Assembly: GCF_003387165.1 (NCBI RefSeq)
Contig: NZ_QUMW01000009.1
Span: 62,001-126,000 of the forward strand
Length of the DNA stretch: 64,000 bases
Origin: Jeotgalicoccus halotolerans
Lineage (GTDB): Bacteria; Bacillota; Bacilli; Staphylococcales; Salinicoccaceae
Reading direction: 5' to 3'
Shown here: one piece after another, positions 51,171 to 60,199 of the stretch
How positions within the stretch are numbered: position 1 is the first letter of the stretch
Layout of the letters: the number at the start of each line of letters is the position of its first letter
Notes under the pieces: generated by a model
What the model saw: the letters and a program-made list of their open reading frames with translations, nothing else
Told to the model about the DNA's origin: nothing
The model's database searches: none
Position numbers and translations under genes: made by a program

Positions 51171-52079
51171 ATGAATACTGATATTTTTACAGATCCGATT
51201 TTTATCGCGGTCGCAGCAGTCCTTCTTATTATTGCAATCTGGTTTTTAGTGTATTACTTTAAACACCGCAAGGAAGTTAAAGCTGTAAAGGAAACGCATG
51301 CGAAAGAAAGAGCATCTCTGGTTGAAAAATACGAGAGTACGCACGAGGAAGAACGTTTAGAGCACAAGAAAGAAATGTCGACTTTAAATGAGAAGTATCA
51401 TAATGATACGACGCTTCTCGATAATAAGCTTTCCAGTCTGCATCAGTTTACTGTAGATAAAGGCGAATATTTAACAGACCTTGCTTTAATTCAGTTAAAG
51501 GAAAAACTTGTTAAAGAGGAAAAGATCCGTGAAACGGATATGATTATTCTTTCAAATATTTATTTACCATCAAGAAATTATACAAATACGCGTAAAATAG
51601 ACCATTTAGTATTAACACGTACTGGTATTTACTTAATTGATTCTAAATACTGGAGCGGGCATATTTTACACGGTGTAAATGAAAATCAATTTGAAGAAGT
51701 GCCTTATATCGAATCATTCTTTGATCTTCTTGAACTGAACAAACAGCACGAACAGACATTGATTTTTGAAAAAGCAGATGCTGAAAATGTCTCTGTGAAC
51801 CATTACAATGGTGTGATTGATGAAACGAAAGTTACTGCTGAAAAACTTAAGAATAAATTTAAATTACAGTATGATATCGTACCGATTATTTACTTTAACC
51901 CGAAAGATAATGGTAATTATTCAATTACTAATTATTCTGAAGATCCATCAATCCGAGTGATTGTCGGCCAGGAAGATTTAGAAGCATTCTTCCTGAAATA
52001 TGTATTCCACGGCAGATTCCAGTACACAGTCAAAGACCTGGATGAAATTGCGAATGCATTAATCGATCAGAGTCTGTAA
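51171..52079 (+). CDS. Membrane-anchored NERD-domain protein
   Basis: 302 residues: N-terminal membrane helix (about 9-28), charged coiled coil (30-95), then a NERD nuclease-related domain (about 105-230). Motif pieces are KIDHLVLTRTGIYLIDSKYWSGHI, with the D and SKxW of the endonuclease-like core. NERD proteins may act on nucleic acids at the membrane; function not established. 29 bases downstream of metK, possibly in its transcript, and ended by a terminator. Confidence 0.82.
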   Translation: MNTDIFTDPIFIAVAAVLLIIAIWFLVYYFKHRKEVKAVKETHAKERASLVEKYESTHEEERLEHKKEMSTLNEKYHNDTTLLDNKLSSLHQFTVDKGEYLTDLALIQLKEKLVKEEKIRETDMIILSNIYLPSRNYTNTRKIDHLVLTRTGIYLIDSKYWSGHILHGVNENQFEEVPYIESFFDLLELNKQHEQTLIFEKADAENVSVNHYNGVIDETKVTAEKLKNKFKLQYDIVPIIYFNPKDNGNYSITNYSEDPSIRVIVGQEDLEAFFLKYVFHGRFQYTVKDLDEIANALIDQSL

Positions 52080-52104
52080 CTCTTATATTTTGTAAAATAA
52101 AATT

Positions 52105-52141
52105 AATCGTCCTATAATTATTTATAGGACGATTTTTTATT
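52105..52141 (+). terminator. Terminator of the metK/NERD unit
   Basis: A 12-bp stem AATCGTCCTATA with TATAGGACGATT, then TTTTTA. Confidence 0.88.
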
Positions 52142-52156
52142 ATGGAGGGAATTTTA

Positions 52157-53536
52157 ATGGCAGAAGAACTGATTGTAACTAATCCGGCAACAGGTGAAGA
52201 AGCAGGCCGCGTCGACAAAGATACGAAGGATTCGATTGAGAAGAAAATCCGCATTGCCCACGAAAAATTCCAGGACTTTAGAAAAATGAGTGCAGCAGAC
52301 CGTTCGGACTTACTATTTAAATGGGCGGAAAAAATTGATGAAAATAAGCAGGAGATTGCAGAACTGGTCACACTGGAAGGCGGCAAACCGCTGGCGGAAG
52401 CACTGGGAGAAGTTGACTATGCCAACAGTTATATTAAATATTATGCTGAAGAGGCAAAAAGAATATACGGACGCACAGTACCGGCAAACGGTGATGACAC
52501 GAGAATTGTTGTCACAAGACACCCCATTGGTGTCGTCGCAGCGATTACACCGTGGAACTTCCCGGTAGCGATGATGGCACGTAAAGCAGCGCCTGCAGTA
52601 GCAGCTGGAAATACGTTTATCGTTAAGCCGGCCAGTGCAACACCGATGTCGGCGATGAAATTTATCGATTTGGCTGTCGAAGCCGGTTTTGATCAAGGCG
52701 TGATTCAATACGTTAACGCTTCCGGCCGGGATGCCGGTGAAATATTTACAAGTTCAGATAAAATAATGAAGCTGACTTTTACCGGTTCAACTGAAGTCGG
52801 TAAACAATTAATGAGTGATGCAACAAGTACTGTTAAAAACGTTACGATGGAACTCGGCGGCCATGCACCGCTAATCGTTCATAGCGATGCGGATATAGAA
52901 AAAGCAGTTGATGGGGCGATTGCATCTAAATTTAGAAATGCAGGTCAGACTTGTGTCTGTGCCAACAGGTTTTACGTCCATGAAGATGTACTGGATGAAT
53001 TCACCGAAAAATTTACTGAAAAAGTCAAAGCGCTTAAAGTCGGAAACGGTATGGATGACGATGTTAAAATTGGACCGTTAATCGATGAAGACGGTTATAA
53101 CAAAGTGATGAAACACATTGGAGATGCGGTTGAAAAAGGCGGTCAGGTGACGACTGGCGGCAGCGGCAATCATTCAGGCGGCTATTTTGTTGAACCGACT
53201 GTGATTACTAACGTGACGGATGACATGATCTGCATGTCTGAAGAAACGTTTGGTCCCTTGGCACCGATTCAGAGCTACTCTAATTTAGATGAAGCAATTA
53301 AAAAAGCAAATGGCACAGAATACGGACTTGCAGCGTATTACTTTACTGAAAGCTATAAAACAGGTATCCGTTTAACCGAAGAATTGGATTTCGGTGTACT
53401 CGGCTGGAATAACGGCGCACCAAGTGCGGCAAATATCCCGTTTGGCGGCATGAAAGAAAGCGGCGTCGGCAGAGAAGGTGCGCCGGAAGGACTGGAACCT
53501 TATACAGAAACTAAAGTCACTTCTATAAAATTATAA
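52157..53536 (+). CDS. NAD-dependent (succinate-semialdehyde-type) aldehyde dehydrogenase
   Basis: 459 residues. Oxidoreductase motifs PWNFPVAMMARKAAPAVAAG near 135, FTGSTEVGKQL near 210, the general-base Glu in MELGGHAP near 233 and catalytic Cys in GQTCVCANRFYVHEDV near 268. The double CVC pattern and length match succinate-semialdehyde dehydrogenases (GabD), which feed GABA-derived carbon into the TCA cycle; other short aldehydes are possible. Start ATG 52157 with TGGAGGGA upstream. Confidence 0.85.
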   Translation: MAEELIVTNPATGEEAGRVDKDTKDSIEKKIRIAHEKFQDFRKMSAADRSDLLFKWAEKIDENKQEIAELVTLEGGKPLAEALGEVDYANSYIKYYAEEAKRIYGRTVPANGDDTRIVVTRHPIGVVAAITPWNFPVAMMARKAAPAVAAGNTFIVKPASATPMSAMKFIDLAVEAGFDQGVIQYVNASGRDAGEIFTSSDKIMKLTFTGSTEVGKQLMSDATSTVKNVTMELGGHAPLIVHSDADIEKAVDGAIASKFRNAGQTCVCANRFYVHEDVLDEFTEKFTEKVKALKVGNGMDDDVKIGPLIDEDGYNKVMKHIGDAVEKGGQVTTGGSGNHSGGYFVEPTVITNVTDDMICMSEETFGPLAPIQSYSNLDEAIKKANGTEYGLAAYYFTESYKTGIRLTEELDFGVLGWNNGAPSAANIPFGGMKESGVGREGAPEGLEPYTETKVTSIKL

Positions 53537-53597
53537 TTTTTAAAGCGTCAAATACAAAAGATTATTGAACGTAATAAATTTTATACAAGACAAAGAA

Positions 53598-53640
53598 ATC
53601 CGTATGTTAGATTCCTATAGGAAGCTGACATACGGATTAT
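53598..53640 (+). terminator. Terminator of the aldehyde dehydrogenase gene
   Basis: AATCCGTATGT (53598-53608) with ACATACGGATT (53628-53638); an inner perfect palindrome lies at 53612-53623. Confidence 0.75.
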
Positions 53641-53675
53641 TTATATTGGTAATATTTATGCCTCAGCTGTTATGT

Positions 53676-53888
53676 TTACTTCTCTTTAACGTGATTACTC
53701 TTTTCTGCTGCTTCTGCATCTTTTTTAACATTTGAGCGGACAGCTAAAGATAAAAATGCGACGACTGCAGGCATGAACAGCGAATTTAATACATTGACCT
53801 GGTCCAGGAAAAAGTACTGTACGGCAAGTAATATCGCCAGAACAATAATGTACATAACAATAAAGCGGATTAATTTTTCTTTATTCAT
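53676..53888 (-). CDS. Small two-helix membrane protein
   Basis: 70 residues: helices LIRFIVMYIIVLAILLAVQYFF and LFMPAVVAFLSLAV, then a charged tail. No family recognised. ATG 53886-53888 has AAAGGAGCG upstream; the longer reading of the frame starts before that site. Confidence 0.68.
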   Translation of the reverse strand: MNKEKLIRFIVMYIIVLAILLAVQYFFLDQVNVLNSLFMPAVVAFLSLAVRSNVKKDAEAAEKSNHVKEK

Positions 53889-54081
53889 AAGCGCTCCTTT
53901 TGTAAGCGTATTCTTTCTTAACAGTTTGGCAGTAAAACTAAACAATATCAATAAAAACTTTCTTCTCAAAAAAATATAAATATACGTTTTAGATTAATTA
54001 TTTAATGATAAACATTAAATAATTATTGAATTAGATTAAAAAGGATGCTATATTATAAATAAGAATATGGAGGGGATAAAA

Positions 54082-54729
54082 ATGGAAGAACAAATCGTAG
54101 TGCACAAACGTTTTAAAACACTTGCCACAGTGATGTATGTATTGTCGTTTATCGTCATGATCATTGATGGACTTGTTGCAGCTGGTGTCGTAATCGGCGG
54201 AATCGTCCTCGCAATTATGCCTGTTGATGAAGTGATGGGGATATTATCAAACTTAACGATGGATGCTTCTTTAGAAACACCGGGCGGAGCCGTTACTATT
54301 ACAGAGGAAATTTTGTCCTATGTCAATCTGGACAAAACAATGCTGATGCTTCTTTTACTTCTGTCACTTCTGAATGTGTTAATCATTCTGTTTATCATCA
54401 TTCTCGTTAACAGATGGCTTGCCAACTTGAGAAAAGGCAACATTTTAACTGTACAGAACAGCAAATATATTGAGTATATCGGCTACAGCTTTGTCGCTTT
54501 TGCACTGATGGAAATGCTGATGTCTATTGCGGTGTCGCTGCTTATAAAAAGTTCAATTGCAATATCGGAATTACCGGCGGATTTCCGCGAATTCTTTGAT
54601 ATAGAAAACATAGGAATTACTTTCGATATCAATCTTATACCAGTATTCGCAGGGATTTTAATCTGGATGATTGCTAAATCTTTAAAATATGGTTCGTATC
54701 TGCAAGATGAATACGATCAGACAGTATAG
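54082..54729 (+). CDS. DUF2975 membrane protein
   Basis: 215 residues, four membrane helices (TVMYVLSFIVMIIDGLVAAGVV; LMLLLLLSLLNVLIILFIIILV; YIEYIGYSFVAFALMEMLM; LIPVFAGILIWMIAKSLKYG). DUF2975 proteins are usually paired with a short XRE regulator, as here, where the next gene starts 14 bases later. The pair is thought to respond to membrane stress, but its role is unproven. Start ATG 54082 with GGAGGGG. Confidence 0.8.
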   Translation: MEEQIVVHKRFKTLATVMYVLSFIVMIIDGLVAAGVVIGGIVLAIMPVDEVMGILSNLTMDASLETPGGAVTITEEILSYVNLDKTMLMLLLLLSLLNVLIILFIIILVNRWLANLRKGNILTVQNSKYIEYIGYSFVAFALMEMLMSIAVSLLIKSSIAISELPADFREFFDIENIGITFDINLIPVFAGILIWMIAKSLKYGSYLQDEYDQTV

Positions 54730-54743
54730 GCGGGGTGAGACAG

Positions 54744-54959
54744 ATGATTGTTGTGAGACTGGACAGAGTACTTGCAGACCGCAAGATGGCACTTGGTGAA
54801 CTGGCAGAAATCGTAGGGATTTCAAATGTCAACTTATCAAATTTAAAAACCGGCAAAGTTAAGGCGGTGCGATTTTCGACCCTTGACGCTATTTGCAAGG
54901 CGCTGAATTGCCAGCCGGCTGATATTTTGGAATATCAGGATGATGAAGAAATGAATTAG
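54744..54959 (+). CDS. XRE-family regulator paired with the DUF2975 protein
   Basis: 71 residues, a single Cro/CI helix-turn-helix: ALGELAEIVGISNVNLSNLKTGK then FSTLDAICKALNCQPADILEY. YozG-like regulators of this size accompany DUF2975 genes and probably control the pair. GGGGTGAG precedes the ATG. Confidence 0.86.
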   Translation: MIVVRLDRVLADRKMALGELAEIVGISNVNLSNLKTGKVKAVRFSTLDAICKALNCQPADILEYQDDEEMN

Positions 54960-55032
54960 ATGACGGACTTTGGTTTCCTGTGATACGTTTAATAGTAATA
55001 TGACTTCAAAGAGAAATAAGGAGCAGGATATA

Positions 55033-55881
55033 ATGAATGGTACAGGACTTGTTTTAGAAGGCGGCGGTATGCGCGGTATATACACTGCGGGCGTGCTGGA
55101 ATATTTTCAAAAAGAAGGGATACACTTTCCGTATGTCATTGGCGTATCCGCCGGTGCCTGCATGGCTGCATCGTACTTATCAGAACAGCCGGGCAGAAAT
55201 AAAAAGGTGAATATCGATTTTGTAAATGATAAACGGTATTTATCGTATATGAATTTAATTAGAAAAGGCGAATTGTTCGGCATGGACTTTATATTTGATG
55301 AGATTCCGAATAAAATTGTGCCTCTGGATATTGGGAAAATTATTTCTGGACCTGAGGAGTTTGTTATCGTCACGACGAAATGTGATACGGGAGAACCGAT
55401 GTACTTTTATAAAGAAGATTACGATGATAAAACGCTCGGCACCTTGCTGAGAGCATCGAGCTCCATTCCGTTTTTCGCTGAAGCAGTTGAACATAACGGT
55501 ATTCATATGCTGGACGGCGGCATTGTCGACCCGCTGCCGATTGTAAAGGCGGAAAGTGACGGACTCACTAAAAATGTAGTCGTCCTGACTAAACCGAGAG
55601 GCTATTATAAAAAGCCGAGCAAAATATCCAACATTGTAAATTATAAAAAGTATCCAAAAGTCGACGAACGGATGAAAATCAGATATAAACATTACAATGA
55701 CCGGCTTGATTATATTTTTGAACAGGAAGAAAAGGGTAATATCATTGTGATTGCACCTAGCGCTGATGCGGGTGTCGGACGGACAACGCGCAACCGTGAC
55801 AAGCTGGAACAGTTATATGAACTCGGCATCTCAGATGCAAAAGAGAAATGCCAGGCGATCAAATCGTTTATAAATGAATAA
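55033..55881 (+). CDS. Patatin-like phospholipase
   Basis: 282 residues. Oxyanion loop EGGGMRGIYTAGVLEY near 10, nucleophile elbow GVSAGACMAA near 42 and the Asp of MLDGGIVDPLPI near 163 form the Ser-Asp dyad of patatins. It likely hydrolyses acyl esters of membrane lipids. No signal peptide. Start ATG 55033 with AAGGAGCAGG; the longer frame lacks a ribosome-binding site. Confidence 0.87.
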   Translation: MNGTGLVLEGGGMRGIYTAGVLEYFQKEGIHFPYVIGVSAGACMAASYLSEQPGRNKKVNIDFVNDKRYLSYMNLIRKGELFGMDFIFDEIPNKIVPLDIGKIISGPEEFVIVTTKCDTGEPMYFYKEDYDDKTLGTLLRASSSIPFFAEAVEHNGIHMLDGGIVDPLPIVKAESDGLTKNVVVLTKPRGYYKKPSKISNIVNYKKYPKVDERMKIRYKHYNDRLDYIFEQEEKGNIIVIAPSADAGVGRTTRNRDKLEQLYELGISDAKEKCQAIKSFINE

Positions 55882-55946
55882 GGATGATAAGCTTTAGCTG
55901 ATGCTGAAGCTTATTTTTTATATAATAGACATTGGAGGTGTTGTGG

Positions 55947-56714
55947 GTGACGGAAGAAAAACTTCACATTGATGATCATGAAGAGCAGATTAAAGATGTT
56001 GTTATGCTCGCAGCACGCATTCTGCTGGAAGCAGGTGCTGAAGGGACGCGGACTGAAGAAACGATGAATTACATAGCGTCTCATTATGGTTTTGTTAAAA
56101 ATAACAGTTTTGTCACGAATACGGTCATTAACTTTATTTTGCACGACCAGTCTTATCCAAGAATTTACAGAATAAAAGAACGGAATACCAATTTAATTAA
56201 AATTTCCAAAGTCAATACTGTATCAAGAAAATTAGTTAGAGATGAATTGACACTTGATGAAGCTTACAAAAGACTTGAGGAAATCTATGTTAAAACAAAA
56301 GACCACCCGCTGTGGTTTAAAACAATCGCTGGTGCACTTATCGGACTCAGCTTTTTGTATTTACAGGACGGTATGAAAATTGATATTTTAACTGTGCTGT
56401 TTGCCGGCGGAATTGGTATTTTAGTCACCGAAATGATAAAAAAACGTATGCGCACTCAATTTATACCGGAGTTCTTTGGAGGATTGAGTATTGCCCTGGC
56501 TGTCGTTGCCGGACATTATTTTATTCCCGGAGGGAACTTATCGGTAATGCTGATTTCATCGGTGATGCCAATCGTTCCAGGTGTGCTGATTACCAATGCG
56601 ATCCAGGATCTGTTCGGCGGTCATATGATGATGTTCACGACTAAATCATCAGAAGCACTCGTCACATCTTTTGCTATCGGTGCCGGTGTTTCTGCAGTTT
56701 TAATATTCGCTTAA
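55947..56714 (+). CDS. Threonine/serine exporter ThrE, N-terminal half (DUF1212)
   Basis: 255 residues. The N-terminal cytosolic domain VVMLAARILLEAGAEGTRTEETM and the Arg-rich RDELTLDEAYKRLEEI are the ThrE/DUF1212 signature, followed by five membrane helices. In Firmicutes the exporter is split; the partner gene starts 9 bases later. Start GTG 55947 is chosen because GGAGGTG lies about 6 bases upstream; the in-frame TTG is too close to it. Confidence 0.85.
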   Translation: MTEEKLHIDDHEEQIKDVVMLAARILLEAGAEGTRTEETMNYIASHYGFVKNNSFVTNTVINFILHDQSYPRIYRIKERNTNLIKISKVNTVSRKLVRDELTLDEAYKRLEEIYVKTKDHPLWFKTIAGALIGLSFLYLQDGMKIDILTVLFAGGIGILVTEMIKKRMRTQFIPEFFGGLSIALAVVAGHYFIPGGNLSVMLISSVMPIVPGVLITNAIQDLFGGHMMMFTTKSSEALVTSFAIGAGVSAVLIFA

Positions 56715-56723
56715 GGAGGAGAA

Positions 56724-57182
56724 ATGATGGAATGGTTATTAAACTTACTATTTAGCTTTACCGCATCATTCTTTTTTGCTGTCGTATTCGATGCGCCTAA
56801 AAAATTATTTCTCCCGGCGGGTATTGTCGGTGCGCTCGGCTGGATGATGGGGCAGACAGCGGGAATGCTGTTCGATTTGCCGCTGGTTATGGTAAACTTT
56901 ATCGGTGCGTTTACACTGGGGATAATGAGCCATGTCATGGCCAGGGTGTATAAAGAACCGTCGACTATTTTCTTAATACCGGGAATTATTCCGTTTGTAC
57001 CCGGCGGGCTGGCGTACGATGCGACCAGTAGCATTATATTATCGGATTATACCGGTGCGGTAAATATTATCATGGAAGTCATTATCAGTGCCGGTTCGAT
57101 CGCAGCAGGGATATTATTTGCAGAACAATTCGCCCTGCTGTTTATTAAAAAAAGACGTGTATTTTTCATGAAAAAAAGATAA
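56724..57182 (+). CDS. Threonine/serine exporter, C-terminal half (DUF3815)
   Basis: 152 residues, four to five membrane helices with FFAVVFDAPKKLFLPAGIVGALGWM and PSTIFLIPGIIPFVPGGLAYDAT, the DUF3815 signature. Together with the gene before it forms the full ThrE-type exporter. AGGAGGAG precedes tandem ATG codons at 56724 and 56727. Confidence 0.86.
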   Translation: MMEWLLNLLFSFTASFFFAVVFDAPKKLFLPAGIVGALGWMMGQTAGMLFDLPLVMVNFIGAFTLGIMSHVMARVYKEPSTIFLIPGIIPFVPGGLAYDATSSIILSDYTGAVNIIMEVIISAGSIAAGILFAEQFALLFIKKRRVFFMKKR

Positions 57183-57197
57183 CTGAGGAGCTTAATT

Positions 57198-57773
57198 ATG
57201 GAAATTAGAAATTATCAGGCAAGTGACGAAAGAGGCTGGGTGAGATGCCGGGTTTTATCGTTTTTAGATACGGCGTACTACGACGATGTTCATAGAGAGA
57301 AAGAAAAGTTTGAGAATCCATCGATCGAACTTGTCGCAGAAAAGGATAATCAGATCGTTGGACTGATCGACATTGAATATGACACAGAAGATGAAAAAGT
57401 ATGTTCAGAAGAGGGCACAGGCGGCATGATTTGGCATTTAGCTGTCCATCCTGATTATCAGAATGAGGGTATCGGCAGCCAGCTGATGGAACGCGCTTCT
57501 GAAGAAGCGATTAAATTGAATCTGGAATTTTTAGAAGCATGGACGCGCGATGCCGGCAATTCGGCAGCATGGTTTGAAAAGAACGCTTATAGACAAGTGG
57601 ATGAGTACTATCATCTGTACTTATCAGATCAGGATATGGCGCATACAGTACAGCCGGGGGATGATAATCTTCAACCTTTATACATGTTCGCTCAGTATAC
57701 CGGAGATAATATCGAACAGTTTGAATCGATTGAAAGAAAGTATAAATGCATGTGCTACATTAGAAATTTGTAA
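57198..57773 (+). CDS. GNAT-family acetyltransferase
   Basis: 191 residues. Acetyl-CoA site MIWHLAVHPDYQNEGIGSQLMERASEEA at about 77-104 with Q-x-x-G-I-G-S and the C-terminal AWFEKNAYRQVDEYY. Substrate unknown. It may be co-transcribed with the exporter pair (16-base gap). Confidence 0.85.
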   Translation: MEIRNYQASDERGWVRCRVLSFLDTAYYDDVHREKEKFENPSIELVAEKDNQIVGLIDIEYDTEDEKVCSEEGTGGMIWHLAVHPDYQNEGIGSQLMERASEEAIKLNLEFLEAWTRDAGNSAAWFEKNAYRQVDEYYHLYLSDQDMAHTVQPGDDNLQPLYMFAQYTGDNIEQFESIERKYKCMCYIRNL

Positions 57774-57838
57774 TTAAATGGATTGTTTAAACTAAGATCT
57801 GTGATGGTATTGATAAGTGACCCCAGGAGGTGTCTTTT

Positions 57839-58507
57839 ATGTTTACAATAGCAGAATCACTCATCTTACTTGGTACCGACGATGAAAAAGGTACATCAGT
57901 GTCGTCAGCGAGCCTGGGATACGGTCTCGCCGGTTCTATACTGGCAGAGCTCGCTATGATGGAACGCCTGAGCCTTGAAGATGATAAAGTAATTATAATC
58001 GATGATACATTGACCGAAGTATCGTACTTCAATTCTGTGATTGAAGAAATTAAAGCCGATCATAAAGCGCGTACAGTGGAATACTGGGTAAACCATTTTG
58101 CCAATAATACGAAAGCGGTACATGACCCGGTATACTTATCATTAGTCGATAAAGGCATATTAAAAGAAGAGGATAAAACGTATTTTTTCTTTTTCAATAC
58201 AAATGTCTATCCTACGGTGGATGACCGTCCGGAGCAGGCAATCAGAGCGCATGTCAAAGATATTGTATTTAACGGTAAAGCGCCTGATCCTGAAATTGCA
58301 CTCTTATTAAGTATAATAAAAACATGTGATTTAACAGCAGAAGTGTTCGGTAAAAAAGATAAGAAAGCTGCTGAGAAAAAACTGGATGAGATAATTGATA
58401 ATAACGAATACGGCAAAGCGGTCAGCAAGGCGGTTGAAGACATGGAAGCGGCGATATTAACCGCAGCGACAACCGCGGTCATGACCACAACAGTGATTAA
58501 TAATTAA
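57839..58507 (+). CDS. GPP34-family protein (GOLPH3/VPS74-like)
   Basis: 222 residues. Family parts: TIAESLILLGTDDEKGTSV, then LGYGLAGSILAELAMMERLSLEDDKVIIID, and PDPEIALLLSIIKTCDLTAEVFGKKDKKAAEKKLDEI. The GPP34 fold binds phosphoinositides in eukaryotes; bacterial members are of unknown role. Start ATG 57839 with CAGGAGGTG; a terminator follows. Confidence 0.85.
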   Translation: MFTIAESLILLGTDDEKGTSVSSASLGYGLAGSILAELAMMERLSLEDDKVIIIDDTLTEVSYFNSVIEEIKADHKARTVEYWVNHFANNTKAVHDPVYLSLVDKGILKEEDKTYFFFFNTNVYPTVDDRPEQAIRAHVKDIVFNGKAPDPEIALLLSIIKTCDLTAEVFGKKDKKAAEKKLDEIIDNNEYGKAVSKAVEDMEAAILTAATTAVMTTTVINN

Positions 58508-58516
58508 AGATTAAGG

Positions 58517-58546
58517 TAGAGGCGGAGCTTATGCTCTGCCTTTTTC
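58517..58546 (+). terminator. Terminator of the GPP34 gene
   Basis: AGGCGGAGC with GCTCTGCCT around TTAT, then TTTTTCC. Confidence 0.75.
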
Positions 58547-58619
58547 CTGTTTTCATAAAGCCCGGACTGATGTATTATTAAAAGATATTGATATTACAAG
58601 TGAGAAGGGTGTTTACGAG

Positions 58620-60146
58620 ATGGAATATGGTTTGTTATCACTGCTTCCGCCGCTATTGGCAATTATTATTGCCATCATTACTAAACAGACCGTCGTTGCC
58701 TTATTTTTAGGTGTATGGTTTGGTGCAACGGTAATGAACGGCTGGAATCCCGTTTCAGGCTTTACATATACAGTGAATGAAATTATGGTTCCGTCAATTG
58801 CGGACCCGTGGAATGCGTCACTTATTCTGCTGGTTGTATTTACTGGCGGATTCATTAATGTGCTTCGTTCTACAGGGGCCGGCAAGGCATTTGCAGAATT
58901 TGCGACGAAGAAAGTGAATACGCGTCAGAAAGGCCAGAACTTTGTCTGGGCAAGCGCCTTCCTGTTTTCTTACACAGAACCGGTATTAATACTCGGAACT
59001 GTCACGCGGCCGATTACTGACCGCTTAAAGATATCGCGTGTTAAACTCGCATACATCGTCGATTCGATGGGGAGCCCGGTTGCTTCGATGTCACCGATTA
59101 GTGTGTACGCACCGTTTATTACGGGTCTAATCGCGACCCAGCTGGCAGCGCTCAGTTTATCGGAAAATCCATGGTCGCTATTTATACAGATGATTCCGTT
59201 CCACTTATACGGAATTTTTGCGATTGTCGGTGTACTGCTTGTAATCAATATGAAAATTGATATCGGCCCGATGTATAAAGCAGAACAGCGCGCGATAAAA
59301 ACCGGTAAATTATACGGAGAATACGATAAGTTAATGGTTAAAGATACCGGAGAGGAAGCCCCGATTGATGCAGATATCTTCAGTTTTCTGATTCCGCTGG
59401 CTCTATTGTTTATTGGAATCTTCGGTGTGATATTCTGGACTGGGGATATTAGCGCAAACGGACTTGCAGGCTCATTTTTAAATGCGGACATTATCTTTGC
59501 GATTACAACAGGATTTTTCCTCGGTTCAGCCGGAGGAATGCTGTATGCAAAGCTGCGCTACAAACAGCCGCTGGAAGAGCTCTTGAACGGATATGTAGAC
59601 GGTGTTATGCAGGTTATGATTGTACCTGTCATTTTAGTTATGGCATGGTCAATAGGAACAGTCGCAACTGAAATGGGACTTGGAGAAGTCATTGCGCATT
59701 ACGCAGGAAGCTACCTGCCTGCATTTTTAGTACCGGTAATTATCTTTTTACTAGGCGGACTGATTGCCTTTGCGTCAGGAAGCTCATGGGGAGTGTTCTC
59801 AATTATGCTTCCGATTGCGATTCCTATGGGGATTGCACTTGATTTAGAACTGGCACTAGTTATCGGAGCGGCAATCAGCGGCGGGGTATTCGGCGACCAT
59901 TGTTCACCAATATCAGATACGAGTATTATGTCGTCCACAGGGTCAGCTGCAGACCATATGGAACATATCCGTACGCAGCTGCCGTATGCAATCATTATTG
60001 CACTGTCAGCAGGCACGGGATTCCTGATGACCGGATTAACACAAAATTCAATTCTCGGTATTATTACGACTGCAGCTGTACTGGTTCTGATACTGCTGTT
60101 TGTTAAAAACAGAATGAAAAAGAAATATCCAGCTGCATCCGAGTAA
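58620..60146 (+). CDS. NhaC-family Na+/H+ antiporter
   Basis: 508 residues, about 12 membrane helices. NhaC signatures include FSYTEPVLILGTVTRPITDRLK near 125, DSMGSPVASMSPISVYAPF near 147, and GGVFGDHCSPISDTSIMSS near 420, whose polar residues carry ions. It exchanges sodium (or an organic ion such as malate/lactate in MleN-type relatives) for protons. GAGAAGGG precedes the ATG; a strong terminator follows. Confidence 0.87.
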   Translation: MEYGLLSLLPPLLAIIIAIITKQTVVALFLGVWFGATVMNGWNPVSGFTYTVNEIMVPSIADPWNASLILLVVFTGGFINVLRSTGAGKAFAEFATKKVNTRQKGQNFVWASAFLFSYTEPVLILGTVTRPITDRLKISRVKLAYIVDSMGSPVASMSPISVYAPFITGLIATQLAALSLSENPWSLFIQMIPFHLYGIFAIVGVLLVINMKIDIGPMYKAEQRAIKTGKLYGEYDKLMVKDTGEEAPIDADIFSFLIPLALLFIGIFGVIFWTGDISANGLAGSFLNADIIFAITTGFFLGSAGGMLYAKLRYKQPLEELLNGYVDGVMQVMIVPVILVMAWSIGTVATEMGLGEVIAHYAGSYLPAFLVPVIIFLLGGLIAFASGSSWGVFSIMLPIAIPMGIALDLELALVIGAAISGGVFGDHCSPISDTSIMSSTGSAADHMEHIRTQLPYAIIIALSAGTGFLMTGLTQNSILGIITTAAVLVLILLFVKNRMKKKYPAASE

Positions 60147-60190
60147 AAAAAGCACTGAAATCATTTAACAATGATTTCAGTGCTTTTTCA
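60146..60190. terminator. Bidirectional terminator
   Basis: A 15-bp stem AGCACTGAAATCATT (60152-60166) with AATGATTTCAGTGCT (60171-60185), T-runs both sides. Confidence 0.9.
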
Positions 60191-60199
60191 TGTTTGATT

